A stretch of 64,000 nt of DNA from Mycobacterium ostraviense (GCF_002705925.1 NZ_NKRE01000001.1:5706904-5770903); one strand, 5' to 3'. Counted from the stretch's first letter, positions 24,009-32,811 are shown. Numbers and translations are program-made. Notes: generated by a model not told the origin, from the sequence alone.

Positions 24009-25937
24009 TCACTTTCTTTGTCGCAGAACGAATTGAGACCAGTCCGGTTCTCGCACCGCGGCCCGGTACTCGCTTAGCCGCCACGGGCTGACGGTGTGGA
24101 TTTCTCCGTCGGCGTTCTTGAAGTAAGAGTGTTTGACGGCCGGATGTGACCACACCATCTGCTGTATCTCGGCCTGCGTACGTTGATGCCATTCAGCGGC
24201 GGCTCGAGCCGTCGGCTCCATCGAACGCACCTCGTTGGCAATCAGGTGTTCCAGGCACAGATTGATGTAGCGCATCTGGAGTTCGGACTGGAAGATCAGG
24301 CTACCGCCATGGGCCAGATGAGTGCCGGGCCCGTAGAGGAGGAACAAGTTGGGGAACTCCGGCACCGTGATGCCAAGGTAGGCGTAGGGTCGGGTGCCCC
24401 AGCTATCGCGCAGGTCAATCCCGTTGCGGCCGAGGATCTTCAGCGGCCACAATACGTCGGTATGACGGAACCCGGTGGCGTAGATGATCACGTCGACGGG
24501 GTATGGCTGACCGTCTTCGGTGACGATGCCGCTGGGTGTGATTCGCCGGATCGGTGTGCGCACCAGTTCGACGTTGTCCCGTTGCAGGGTCTGCAGCCAG
24601 CTGCCGTTATCTTGCAATGTCCGCTTACCCGTGGCGGGATAGTCGGGCATCACCTTCGCCAGCAGCTCGTCGTCGTCACCAACCTGGCTGCTGATCCACT
24701 GGCTGAACATCATCCGGGCAGCGGCGTTCATCTCGCTGACCGCATAGTCCTGGTCGGGGTAATTCGGGTCGGTACGCGCCGCGTCGAGTCCCTTGTCGGC
24801 GCCCGGCCACAGCAGCAGGAATCGATACCATCTGCCATAGAACGGCAGGTGCCGCATCGCCCAGCGCACGCCGTCGCCCACTTCGGTGTGATACATCGGG
24901 TTGGGGAACATCCATTGGGCGGTGCGCTGGAAGACGGTGAGCTGCTCGACGTCGCCGGCGATCGCCGGCGCGATCTGGAAGCCGCTGGCGCCGGCCCCGA
25001 CCAGCGCGACCCGTTTTCCGGTCAAGTCGACGCAGTGGTCCCAGGCCGCGGAGTGAAACGACGGCCCGGCGAAGGTGTCGGCACCATCGAATGGCGGGAT
25101 ATACGGTCGGTTCAGCTGACCGACCGCGGTGATGACGGCCCGCGCGTTCACGGTGGTCTGGCCGTCGGGCGACCGCAACGAAAGCGTCCACATGCCGTCT
25201 TCGTCGTGCCACTCGGCGGCCAGTACCTCGGTGTTCCACCGAACCTGATCGGCCACATCGTGTTTGTGCATGACATGGGTGAAATAGGCTTGCAGCTCGT
25301 GCTGTTCGGCGAAGAAGTGTGTCCAGTCGTTGTTGGGTTCGAAGCTGTAGCAATAGAAATGGTTTGCCACGTCCACACGGGCTCCGGGATAGGTGTTCTC
25401 CCACCATGTTCCGCCGGGGCCGGCGTTTTTCTCCATGATGGTGAAGGGAATGTTGGCCTGTTTCAACCGGATTCCCGCCAGAATGCCGGATTCGCCGCAG
25501 CCGATCACGACGACCGGCAGCTGGGCAGCGCGCTCGGATGGGACGGGGGCGGGCCGGCGCGGGTCGACCCCGTCGAGGTCCATCTCTTCCAGGACCAGGG
25601 GCAGGTAGTCGTCGGGAACGTGTTCGCAGGCCGCCCAATCCATCATTTCCCGGATCAGCTCGATGCTCAGCGGCTCGGGTTCGGGGCAACCGCGGTCACG
25701 GTACCGCGAGATCACCGTCAGGGCTTCGGCGCGGGCGCGGGCCTTGTCCTCCTCGGACATAAACCCCTGGACTTCGTTGAGGAAGAGCCCCATCGGCTTG
25801 AAGTCACGAATAAAACGGGGATCGCCGGTGATGTGCACCAACGACAGCAACAGTGTCGGGATGCTGACGTCCTCGAGCGCGGACGCGATCTCCGGGGTGG
25901 AGGTGGTGAAGGGCAGGCCGGCGTACCCGCTGCGCAT
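24009..25937 (-). CDS. Baeyer-Villiger-type flavin monooxygenase with N-terminal extension
   Basis: A 642-residue protein. The first about 150 residues are an extra helical domain (IREMMDWAACEHVPDDY); then comes FAD site PVVVIGCGESGILAGIRL, the Baeyer-Villiger fingerprint FAGPSFHSAAWD, and the NADP site VALVGAGASGFQIAPAI, followed by YATGFRHTDVL. It should insert oxygen into ketones, or hydroxylate, using NADPH. ATG at 25935-25937 (MRSGYAGLPF) has AAAGGA eight bases upstream; an ATG at 25964 would sit inside the inverted repeat. It likely forms an operon with the zinc dehydrogenase downstream: alcohol to ketone to ester is a plausible route. Confidence 0.88.
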   Translation of the reverse strand: MRSGYAGLPFTTSTPEIASALEDVSIPTLLLSLVHITGDPRFIRDFKPMGLFLNEVQGFMSEEDKARARAEALTVISRYRDRGCPEPEPLSIELIREMMDWAACEHVPDDYLPLVLEEMDLDGVDPRRPAPVPSERAAQLPVVVIGCGESGILAGIRLKQANIPFTIMEKNAGPGGTWWENTYPGARVDVANHFYCYSFEPNNDWTHFFAEQHELQAYFTHVMHKHDVADQVRWNTEVLAAEWHDEDGMWTLSLRSPDGQTTVNARAVITAVGQLNRPYIPPFDGADTFAGPSFHSAAWDHCVDLTGKRVALVGAGASGFQIAPAIAGDVEQLTVFQRTAQWMFPNPMYHTEVGDGVRWAMRHLPFYGRWYRFLLLWPGADKGLDAARTDPNYPDQDYAVSEMNAAARMMFSQWISSQVGDDDELLAKVMPDYPATGKRTLQDNGSWLQTLQRDNVELVRTPIRRITPSGIVTEDGQPYPVDVIIYATGFRHTDVLWPLKILGRNGIDLRDSWGTRPYAYLGITVPEFPNLFLLYGPGTHLAHGGSLIFQSELQMRYINLCLEHLIANEVRSMEPTARAAAEWHQRTQAEIQQMVWSHPAVKHSYFKNADGEIHTVSPWRLSEYRAAVREPDWSQFVLRQRK

Positions 25938-25961
25938 CGAAGCCGATCCTTTCGTACGATC

Positions 25962-25990
25962 CAATTACGATACCGTGCGTTTCGTAATTG
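25962..25990. promoter_or_regulatory. Inverted-repeat operator upstream of the monooxygenase
   Basis: CAATTACGA at 25962-25970 and its exact reverse complement TCGTAATTG at 25982-25990 are separated by 11 bases. The repeat lies 25 bases upstream of the monooxygenase start and so overlaps its likely promoter. It is a good candidate TetR- or GntR-type binding site. No regulator gene is adjacent. Confidence 0.65.
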
Positions 25991-26611
25991 TCCGGCACTA
26001 CGCTACCCCCACGCCCGGTGGCCGATCAAGGGAATCTCGCGGCGCCATGGCGCGCTCGACGCAAGCAGTGCTCGCGGCGAGGATAGGACGCATTGGGCAC
26101 GCCACGAGGCCACGATGTCGCTCCGCGCCGGAGCGTCGTGTCCATATTTCAGTCGTCCACGCGTCACCGGCAGCGCCTGGTCAGCGCGCTCCATCCGATT
26201 GCGCCACCCGCGGGATGTCGGTGAAGGTGGGTCAAAAATATCTTGCTCCTCGTCATTGGCGAAGGCGAAAAGCCGCCGTTGTTATCGGCGAACGGAAAGA
26301 CAGTCATCGGTGCAGCGGCCCGACCACTCGCGCGAATATCCTCAACCGGACTTCGAACAACGCCGATCCGGATTTCGAGGAATGTGCTGAAGCAACCGAT
26401 ACGGGCTGATACTTCCGACCCTCAGGCTCGATACTGAACACCACAGGAATTCCGATACCGCGAAATCACCAAGTGATCGGTGACCGGATCGACAAGGCCC
26501 GAAAGCGGGTATGCATCTGCGCATTGAGGCTACGAATCGACCGCGCGGACATTGGACGCTTCGGCGCAACAAATTGCGAGCACCCCGGGGCCCCCGATAC
26601 GCTGTGCCGCG
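25991..26611. other. AT-richer intergenic stretch of about 620 bases
   Basis: No convincing gene on either strand; the frames that cross it have poor coding pattern. The base composition is visibly less GC-rich than the flanks, as is common for recently gained DNA, and this character extends into the ADP-ribosyl-cyclase-like gene. Confidence 0.5.
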
Positions 26612-26854
26612 ATGGACACTGAGTACACCGTGCGCGCGGAGCTCGCGAATACCCGGAGTTTCGCGGAATCGTCATGTGCTGCCGCGTCCGAAAGATGCGG
26701 GCCGACCGGGCGACCCGGACGGGACGACGCGAGGCTGTTGATGCCGCCGCCGAGTTTGCCGATTTCGCGGATGTCGATCGGGCACGTAGGTGTCGCTTAT
26801 CAGATCAACGCGACAGGGTCCGCGCGGGGTTTGCGCGAGGTCGCCCATGGTTGA
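26612..26854 (+). CDS. Possible small helical protein upstream of the NADase-like gene, perhaps frameshifted
   Basis: ATG at 26612 opens an 80-codon frame (MDTEYTVRAELANTRSFAES) whose TGA overlaps the ATG of the next gene by 8 bases (ATGGTTGA), a sign of coupling. The middle of this frame has weak coding character; a neighbouring frame at 26700-26785 reads AAAEFADFADVDRA, which looks more protein-like, and the end (VGVAYQINATGSARGLREV) returns to the first frame. So the gene may carry two compensating frameshifts. It could be a small partner or chaperone of the toxin-like protein, but no family is recognised. Confidence 0.35.
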   Translation: MDTEYTVRAELANTRSFAESSCAAASERCGPTGRPGRDDARLLMPPPSLPISRMSIGHVGVAYQINATGSARGLREVAHG

Positions 26855-27653
26855 GCCGTTCACGGCCGATGCGGTCCCATTGGTCGACGCGGTCGAGCGG
26901 GCCGCTGAGTTCGGGTGTTATGCCGAAAGTCTGCTTGCCGAAATGGACCAGCTGTTCGGCACGCCGGATGAGACGCGGACGACGGAAAGTGCGGCGCGCC
27001 GCCCGACAACCACCGGCCCGGGCAGCGAGGACCGTCTCCGACACAGCGACAGCCTGAGCGAAGACGAGAAACCACGTGAATTCTGCAATTCAACCGATGG
27101 CCTCGCTGTCGATAGCAACTACTATCTGCCGGGCAGTTTGCCGTCATACGACGAGCTGGTGGAATTGACAAAGACGGATCCCGATACGGCCTACTATTGG
27201 TCGGGGCTGGATGCGCGGGGAGTGAGCGTCGGGCCGGACGGTTCGCGAATCGCCGAACAGCTGGCGGGTGAGGCGAACGGCACAACACTGAAAATGCTGC
27301 TGGAACGAAATGGGATGCAGCCAATTCCGGGATGGAATAAGCGTGACCCGGAACTGGTCCGGTTTTGGCATGACGCGGCCAGGGCATACGCCGATAACTG
27401 CAGTGGGACAGTCACCGCTGTCGTGGGATGTGATGTGCGACCCGACAACATCTGGCAGACAGTCGAGGTCCCCCGGCTGACGGATAATCCGAACCTAGCC
27501 AAGATCGTTCAAATCGACCCGGACTCTCGTCTGACAACCGTGATATTCGAACGGTATCTCGAGGAGTGCTCATGGCGGGGCCCGGCCCCGGCGGCAGTTG
27601 TCGAACCAGGCCGGGCGATCCACTTCGTCGAAATACCATCCGCACGACAATGA
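26847..27653 (+). CDS. CD38/Aplysia-type ADP-ribosyl cyclase (NAD glycohydrolase) homologue
   Basis: A 268-residue protein from ATG 26847. Residues 1-38 are helical, 40-90 low-complexity and polar, and 95-235 match the ADP-ribosyl cyclase fold. YYWSG (Trp118) matches the FWSG of Aplysia cyclase and the LLWS of human CD38; RFWHDAARAYAD (Trp174) matches the SFWGMASSSYA and VFWKTVSRRFAE segments; TVEVPRLT (Glu207) matches YELPNLT and VEVHNL with the catalytic glutamate. These are the two NAD-stacking tryptophans and the essential glutamate of the family. The TLED motif that tunes CD38 reads TLKM here. Few cysteines remain, unlike the animal enzymes. Expected activity is NAD(P) cleavage to nicotinamide plus cyclic or linear ADP-ribose. 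No signal peptide is visible. A GTG at 26790 would add 19 residues. No immunity gene is recognised. Confidence 0.8.
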   Translation: MVEPFTADAVPLVDAVERAAEFGCYAESLLAEMDQLFGTPDETRTTESAARRPTTTGPGSEDRLRHSDSLSEDEKPREFCNSTDGLAVDSNYYLPGSLPSYDELVELTKTDPDTAYYWSGLDARGVSVGPDGSRIAEQLAGEANGTTLKMLLERNGMQPIPGWNKRDPELVRFWHDAARAYADNCSGTVTAVVGCDVRPDNIWQTVEVPRLTDNPNLAKIVQIDPDSRLTTVIFERYLEECSWRGPAPAAVVEPGRAIHFVEIPSARQ

Positions 27654-27779
27654 CGGGGAACTTTGGCACATCTCGCGCAGGCTCGTATGGCTGAGCTGGC
27701 ACCGCCAGGAAGCGCGTGGGTGACGGCCGGGGGTGAGCGGGTGCTCGGTGCTGATTGATGGTGTGGGTCGGGTGGTGGC

Positions 27780-29202
27780 GTGACGGTTTTGTTGGTCAAT
27801 CCTCCCGGGGTCCGCGCCAACGGGCGATCCTATGTTGGGGCGCAAAAACTTTGGGGTCCGTGGGTGTATTCGTCGATGCCGATGGAGCATTTGGGGTTGA
27901 TGTCGATCAAGGCTTACGCCAAGGCGCGTGGGCTTGAGGTTGTGACGGTCAATGGGTTGGTGGCCGGGCATGAGGGTGTGGAGCAGACGTGGCAGGCGAT
28001 GCTGGCTGCGGTGGCGGTTTCGGGTGCGCCGCGGTTGGTGGGGTTTTCGTGTATCGACACCTTTGCTGAGGTGTTGTGGTTGGCGCGGCGGGCGCGGCAG
28101 TGCTGGGAGGGTGTGCAGATCGCGTTGGGCAATGTGATTGCCACGTTGAACTATGAGCGCATTTTGGATGAGTATGACTGTTTTGATTTCGTGGTGGTCG
28201 GCGATGGCGAGGTGGCGTTTACCGAGTTGGCGTTGGCGGTGGTCAATGGTGCTGGGGTAGACAACATTGCGGGGCTGGCGCGCCGTGACGGGCGGGGTGG
28301 GGTGCTGTGTTCGCCGTCGGGGTTGGTTGATCTCGACGAGTTGGCGTGGCCGGCGCGTGCGGAGTTGCCGACGGTGCTCGGTGATGGTTTTGCGGCGTCG
28401 GTGTTTACCAGCCGGGGTTGTCCGTATCGGTGCACGTTTTGTGGGACTGGGGCAGTGTCGGCGATGTTGGGCCGCACCAGTTACCGGGTCAAGTCGGTGG
28501 AGGCGGTGGTCGAGGAGATCGATTATCTGGTGTCGGATTTCGGTATCGGGTTTGTGTCGATTACCGATGACTTGTTCGTGTCCAAGCATCCTGGTTCGCA
28601 ACAGCGTGCGGTCGAGTTTGCCTCGACGATGCGTAGCCGGGGTATCGATGTCGACTTCATGATCGATATCCGGTTGGATTCGGTGGTCGACCTCGAGGTG
28701 TTCAGGCACTTGTACCGGGCCGGGTTTGCGGCGGGTGTTTGTCGGGTTGGAGACCGGTTCCTATGATCAGCTGCGCGCCTACCGTAAGCAGATCCTCAAC
28801 CGTGGCCAAGACGCTGCCGACACCATCAACGCGTTGCTGCAGTTGGGGATTGACGTGATCCCCGGAACCATCATGTTTCACCCCACGGTGCGTCCCGACG
28901 AGCTACGCGAAACCGCCCGCCTGCTCCGGGCAACCAAATACCGGCATCCCTTCAAGTTCCTCAGCAAGATCACGCCGTATCCGGGAACGCCGTTGTACCA
29001 GGCGTATTCGGCGGCAGGCTATCTGAGTGCGGAATGGCCGCTGGGGCAATGGGACTTCGTCGACCCGCAAGCCGCCCGGGTCTACGCCGACCTGGTCGCC
29101 CGCATCGTCCCCGACGAGAACATCAGCTACGACGAGGCCGAAGCATTCTTCCTGGCCCGCCTCGACGAATGGAACAACGCCACCGCCTTCAGCGCCGGGT
29201 GA
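27780..29202 (+). pseudogene. B12-binding-domain radical SAM protein, one frameshift
   Basis: GTG at 27780 starts a frame with a cobalamin-binding-like N-terminal domain (TVLLVNPPG, then FDFVVVGDGEVAFTELALAV) and the radical SAM cluster motif SRGCPYRCTFC (Cys214, Cys218, Cys221). At 28725-28727 an extra T breaks the frame; the next frame continues LRRVFVGLETGSYDQLRAYR and the rest of the barrel to the stop at 29200-29202. Restored length is about 473 residues. The substrate is unknown. Codon use changes sharply: the first two thirds favour G- and T-ending codons, the last third C-ending ones, as if two sources were joined close to the frameshift. Confidence 0.82.
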
Positions 29203-29209
29203 CGGCCCG

Positions 29210-29947
29210 CTATTGCTTGTGCGAAACGTCGGCGACCAAACCGCCGTCTATGACGAACTCGGCGGCGGTGGCATATGACGACTCGTCGCTGGCAAGGAAC
29301 AGCACGAACATCGACACCTCCTCGGGTTCGCCCGGGCGTCCGAGCGGAATGTGGAGCACATCCTGAGGCAGTTTGGCGGTCATCGGGGTGCGGATAAAAC
29401 CCGGGTGAATGGAGTTGACCCGAATGTTGTTGGGCGCCAACTCCAATGCCGCGGACTTCGTCAGGCCGCGCACCGCCCACTTCGACGTCACATACCCGTG
29501 CACCCACGCCGCACCGCGCAGGCCCTCGATGGATGAGACGTTGACGATCGAGCCGCCGCCGGCAGCGATCATCGGGTCGACAACAGCCTGGATGCCCAAC
29601 AAGGCGCCGGTGACATTGACGTCGAGGATCTGTTGCCACTTGGTCAGGTCGAAAGTCTTGAGCGGACCGTAATTGATGATCCCGGCGTTGTTGACAAGGA
29701 CGTTGAGCTTCTCGAACTCCCCCACCGCCGTTTCGACGGCCGCCGTCCACTGCCCCGGTTGGGTCACGTCCAGATGCACGTAGCGTGCCGCGGGACCCAA
29801 CTCGCCGGCCAGTGCCCGGCCTTGGTCATCGAGAATGTCACCGATCACCACCCTGGCGCCCTCGGCGACGAGCAACCGGGCATGGGAGGCCCCCATCCCG
29901 CGAGCACCGCCGCTGATCAGTGCAACCTTGTTGTCCACCCGGCCCAT
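29210..29947 (-). CDS. Short-chain dehydrogenase/reductase, FabG3/hydroxysteroid dehydrogenase-like
   Basis: A 245-residue classical SDR. The cofactor motif is SGGARGMGASHARLLV, NNAGIINYG marks strand 4, and the active site has the serine of NVSSIEGLRG and Tyr/Lys in HGYVTSKWAVRG. It is very similar in pattern to FabG3 (Rv2002), which reduces 20-keto steroids with NADH. The start at 29945-29947 (MGRVDNKVALISGG) places the Rossmann motif at the usual distance. Convergent with the radical SAM gene, 7 bases away. Confidence 0.85.
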   Translation of the reverse strand: MGRVDNKVALISGGARGMGASHARLLVAEGARVVIGDILDDQGRALAGELGPAARYVHLDVTQPGQWTAAVETAVGEFEKLNVLVNNAGIINYGPLKTFDLTKWQQILDVNVTGALLGIQAVVDPMIAAGGGSIVNVSSIEGLRGAAWVHGYVTSKWAVRGLTKSAALELAPNNIRVNSIHPGFIRTPMTAKLPQDVLHIPLGRPGEPEEVSMFVLFLASDESSYATAAEFVIDGGLVADVSHKQ

Positions 29948-30065
29948 GACGGGCCAGGCTACCCCCAGCACATCGCGGCACCAGAAGCTGTTCGACTACG
30001 TCGCGGCCGGTCACACGAAACAATGATCGACGTAATGGCCGGCGCCGGTAGCCAATGGGAGGTGA

Positions 30066-30539
30066 ATGAGCGTCGTGGCCCCGTTACTCACGGCCTGCGG
30101 CGGGTTCTTGCTCGCTGTCTTGTGGATGGACTTGATTTTCGACGTCCAGGTTCTGCGCTACCGACGCGCGAGCGACCAACTGCCCGAGCCGGTGCTGGCA
30201 TCCATTGCGGGCTACTACCACCGCGCGACCACCACGTCGCGGCCCATGAGCCGGCTGATCGCGCTGGTGATGGTGATGTTGGTCGGCGCCCTGGCATTCG
30301 CGGTCGTGCGCGGTCCCGAACCCGGTTGGTTGCTGGCGGCGTCGGCCGTTCTCGCCGGTATCCCCGTCGGGCTGGCCGCAGTACACACGGTTCCCTGCGC
30401 GGTTCGACTGGGAAAGCGCGTCGATAGCCCTGCCGAACAGACCCGCCTCGCGCGAGCCATCTGCCGGGATCACCTTGTCTGCGTCGGTTTCATGCTGGTG
30501 TTCCTGCTCCTGTGGCTGACGTACAGCCTTGCCCGCTGA
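30066..30539 (+). CDS. Integral membrane protein with four helices
   Basis: A 157-residue protein, MSVVAPLLTACGGFLLAVLW, with hydrophobic segments near residues 5-25, 60-82, 85-108 and 135-155. The N-terminal helix carries MDLIFDVQV, and a conserved-looking SIAGYYHRAT lies in the first loop. The family is not recognised with certainty. It is divergent from the SDR and precedes a nitronate monooxygenase on the same strand by 100 bases. Confidence 0.65.
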   Translation: MSVVAPLLTACGGFLLAVLWMDLIFDVQVLRYRRASDQLPEPVLASIAGYYHRATTTSRPMSRLIALVMVMLVGALAFAVVRGPEPGWLLAASAVLAGIPVGLAAVHTVPCAVRLGKRVDSPAEQTRLARAICRDHLVCVGFMLVFLLLWLTYSLAR

Positions 30540-30639
30540 AGAGCCCTAGTCGCGATGTGCGCCACCTTGCTGGCAGCGTCGCTGGCGACGGTACTAAACT
30601 AGAACACGTTTCAATTCGGCGCGCGTCCTAGGAGCAGGC

Positions 30640-31770
30640 ATGCACACCGCCATATGTGACGAACTCGGTATCGAGTTCCCGATCTTCGCTTTCACTCACT
30701 GCCGCGACGTCGTGGTGGCCGTCAGCAAAGCCGGCGGGTTCGGCGTGCTCGGCGCCGTTGGCTTCACCCCCGAGCAGTTGGAGATCGAGTTGGACTGGAT
30801 CGACGAGCACATCGGCGATCACCCGTACGGCGTCGACATCGTGATCCCGAACAAATACGAGGGCATGGACTCGCACCTGTCCGCCGAGGAACTGGCCGAG
30901 ACGCTGCGCAAGATGGTGCCCCAGGAGCATCTGGACTTCGCCCGCAAGATCCTCGCTGATCACGGTGTGCCGGTCGAGGACGGCGACGCGGAAAGCTTGC
31001 AGCTGCTCGGCTGGACCGAGGCGACGGCCATCCCGCAGGTCGAAGTGGCGCTGAAGCACCCGAAGGTGGCAATGATCGCCAACGCGCTCGGCACCCCACC
31101 GGCGGACATGATCAGCCACATTCACGACGCCGGACGCAAGGTTGCCGCGCTGTGCGGCTCGCCCTCGCAGGCCCGAAAGCATGCCGACGCCGGCGTCGAC
31201 ATCATCATCGCCCAGGGCGGGGAGGCCGGAGGGCATTGCGGTGAGGTCGGCTCCATCGTGCTGTGGCCACAGGTGGTCAAGGAGGTGGCCCCGGTACCCG
31301 TCTTGGCCGCCGGCGGCATCGGCAGCGGCCAGCAGATCGCGGCGGCGTTGGCACTGGGCGCGCAAGGAGCCTGGACCGGCTCGCAGTGGCTGATGGTCGA
31401 GGAAGCCGCCAACACCCCGGTTCAGCAAGCCACCTATGCCAAGGCCAGCAGCCGTGACACCGTGCGCAGTCGATCATTCACCGGCAAGCCGGCTCGCATG
31501 CTCCGCAATGACTGGACCGAGGCGTGGGAGCAGCCGGACAGCCCGAAGCCACTTGGCATGCCGCTGCAGTACATGGTGTCCGGCATCGCTGTGCGAGCCA
31601 CCAACAAGTACCCGAATGAGAGCGTCGACGTGGCGTTCAATCCCATCGGGCAAGTTGTCGGTCAGTTCACCAAGGTCGAAAAGACCGCCACCGTCATCCA
31701 GCGGTGGGTACAGGAGTACCTCGAGGCGACCAACCGGCTCGATGAGCTCAACGCCGCCGCGACCGTCTGA
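30640..31770 (+). CDS. Nitronate monooxygenase/2-nitropropane dioxygenase family protein (Rv1894c-like)
   Basis: A 376-residue FMN barrel enzyme. FMN and substrate motifs are visible: IIAQGGEAGGHCGEV, then PVLAAGGIGSGQQIAAALAL and GAQGAWTGSQWLM. It should oxidise alkyl nitronates such as propionate-3-nitronate, with NAD(P)H-independent flavin chemistry. The gene order with the small genes downstream matches Rv1894c-Rv1891. It starts MHTAICDELGIEFPIFAF, with TAGGAG upstream. An unrelated family member at 6274 is broken. Confidence 0.87.
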   Translation: MHTAICDELGIEFPIFAFTHCRDVVVAVSKAGGFGVLGAVGFTPEQLEIELDWIDEHIGDHPYGVDIVIPNKYEGMDSHLSAEELAETLRKMVPQEHLDFARKILADHGVPVEDGDAESLQLLGWTEATAIPQVEVALKHPKVAMIANALGTPPADMISHIHDAGRKVAALCGSPSQARKHADAGVDIIIAQGGEAGGHCGEVGSIVLWPQVVKEVAPVPVLAAGGIGSGQQIAAALALGAQGAWTGSQWLMVEEAANTPVQQATYAKASSRDTVRSRSFTGKPARMLRNDWTEAWEQPDSPKPLGMPLQYMVSGIAVRATNKYPNESVDVAFNPIGQVVGQFTKVEKTATVIQRWVQEYLEATNRLDELNAAATV

Positions 31771-31797
31771 GACGCCCTGAGACGCCCAAGCGTTGGA

Positions 31798-32016
31798 CTA
31801 ATCCTCGTCGTCGTCCTTGCCGGTGAACACCTCTTTGACCCTGTCGACCGCGTGAGTGGCGATGTCGATCGAGCTCTGCACGATGCCGCTGGCGCCCCCG
31901 GCGATGTCGCCGCGGATGATGTCGCCGGCGTTTTCGACGATGTCCGAAGCCTTCTCGACGGCGTTGGTCGCGATGTCCTTGGCTGCGTCGACTGCGTCTT
32001 TGGGATTGATGGCCAT
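31798..32016 (-). CDS. Small amphipathic Rv1893-like protein
   Basis: A 72-residue protein, MAINPKDAVDAAKDIATNAV, made of repeated amphipathic helices rich in Ala, Asp and Ile, with an acidic tail (GKDDDED). No membrane segment or catalytic residues. It resembles short mycobacterial helical repeat proteins (CsbD-like in composition). Place and size match Rv1893. Function unknown. It is convergent with the nitronate monooxygenase. Confidence 0.75.
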   Translation of the reverse strand: MAINPKDAVDAAKDIATNAVEKASDIVENAGDIIRGDIAGGASGIVQSSIDIATHAVDRVKEVFTGKDDDED

Positions 32017-32086
32017 CGGTGGCTCCTAATTCGTTGACGGGATGCTTGCTACGACTGTAGACCCCACAAGGGGCGTGAGTTCCGGG

Positions 32087-32380
32087 TCAGTAGTCGACCA
32101 GCGTGCGCCAGTAGTGCTCCGGAATTTCGTCGCCGGAGCGCAAGACGCGTGCCAGTCCGACGGCCATCGCGATACCGAGCAGCCCCAGCCATAACCCCGC
32201 CAGTCCGATGATCCACCACAGCACCGTGGTGACCGCCGGCCACGGCGACAACAACGCCAGCACCGGCGCGAACAAGAAACCGGTCCCGACGTACCACGCC
32301 GAGCCCGCCCGATCCGACGCGAGGACCAACCGCAACCATCGTGGAATCGGAGACCCGGCTGGCTTGCGGTCGGTCGTCAT
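32087..32380 (-). CDS. Small membrane protein (Rv1892-like)
   Basis: A 97-residue protein with two membrane helices (WYVGTGFLFAPVLALLSPWP and a second one through LAGLWLGLLGIAMAVGLARV), a basic N-terminus and a charged C-terminus ending HYWRTLVDY. Function unknown. It lies between two other small conserved genes on the same strand in the same order as Rv1891-Rv1893, so it probably shares their transcript. Confidence 0.78.
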   Translation of the reverse strand: MTTDRKPAGSPIPRWLRLVLASDRAGSAWYVGTGFLFAPVLALLSPWPAVTTVLWWIIGLAGLWLGLLGIAMAVGLARVLRSGDEIPEHYWRTLVDY

Positions 32381-32397
32381 CGCACTAGGTCAACCGA

Positions 32398-32811
32398 TCA
32401 TCCTTCGGGGGGGAAGAACCCGGCCCCGGTGAACCACCCGGCTTGCCATCCCTGCGCTCCCAGGCACAGCATCGGCAGGCCGTCCGGCGTCTGCGCCGCC
32501 GCCTGCGGACCCGGGCAGGGGGCACCGGCCTGCTGCACTCCGTACAGCGGGTAGGAGATCACCCAGTAACCGGTGGTGGCTGCCGGGAACTGGTTCGGTG
32601 GCGGGAAATGACAGGCTTCGGCCTGGCCGCTGGTGCCGCGGCCGAAGATGAAGCGCTCGTAGTTGTCACACGGCGCTCCCAACGAGGCGTCATAGTTCAT
32701 GCCCGGCACATCACCCGGGTAGCGGCCGTTGTCGGCGCCGGCGACCGGCACCAGGCCGATCGCGGACCCGGTGAGCGCAGCGGTGGTCAGCAGTTCCCGA
32801 ATCATGTCCAC
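32398..32811 (-). CDS. Secreted conserved protein (Rv1891-like)
   Basis: A 137-residue exported protein with an N-terminal signal (MIRELLTTAALTGSAIGLVP, cleavage after AGA near residue 25) and a mature domain with four cysteines (GAPCDNYERF, AEACHFPPPN, GAPCPGPQ, PMLCLGAQGW). ATG at 32805 is an alternative start two codons in and fits the homologue better. These proteins are restricted to mycobacteria and have no known function. It is the first gene of the leftward three-gene run. Confidence 0.8.
   Translation of the reverse strand: MDMIRELLTTAALTGSAIGLVPVAGADNGRYPGDVPGMNYDASLGAPCDNYERFIFGRGTSGQAEACHFPPPNQFPAATTGYWVISYPLYGVQQAGAPCPGPQAAAQTPDGLPMLCLGAQGWQAGWFTGAGFFPPEG

Noticed and set aside
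24183..26390. 735-codon forward frame opposite the Baeyer-Villiger monooxygenase
   Set aside because: Pure shadow: it runs across the gene and on into non-coding DNA without any motif.
26847..27000. Type VII secretion signal in the NADase-like protein
   Set aside because: No YxxxD/E motif follows the N-terminal helix (the Tyr25 context is CYAESLL), so export by ESX is not claimed.
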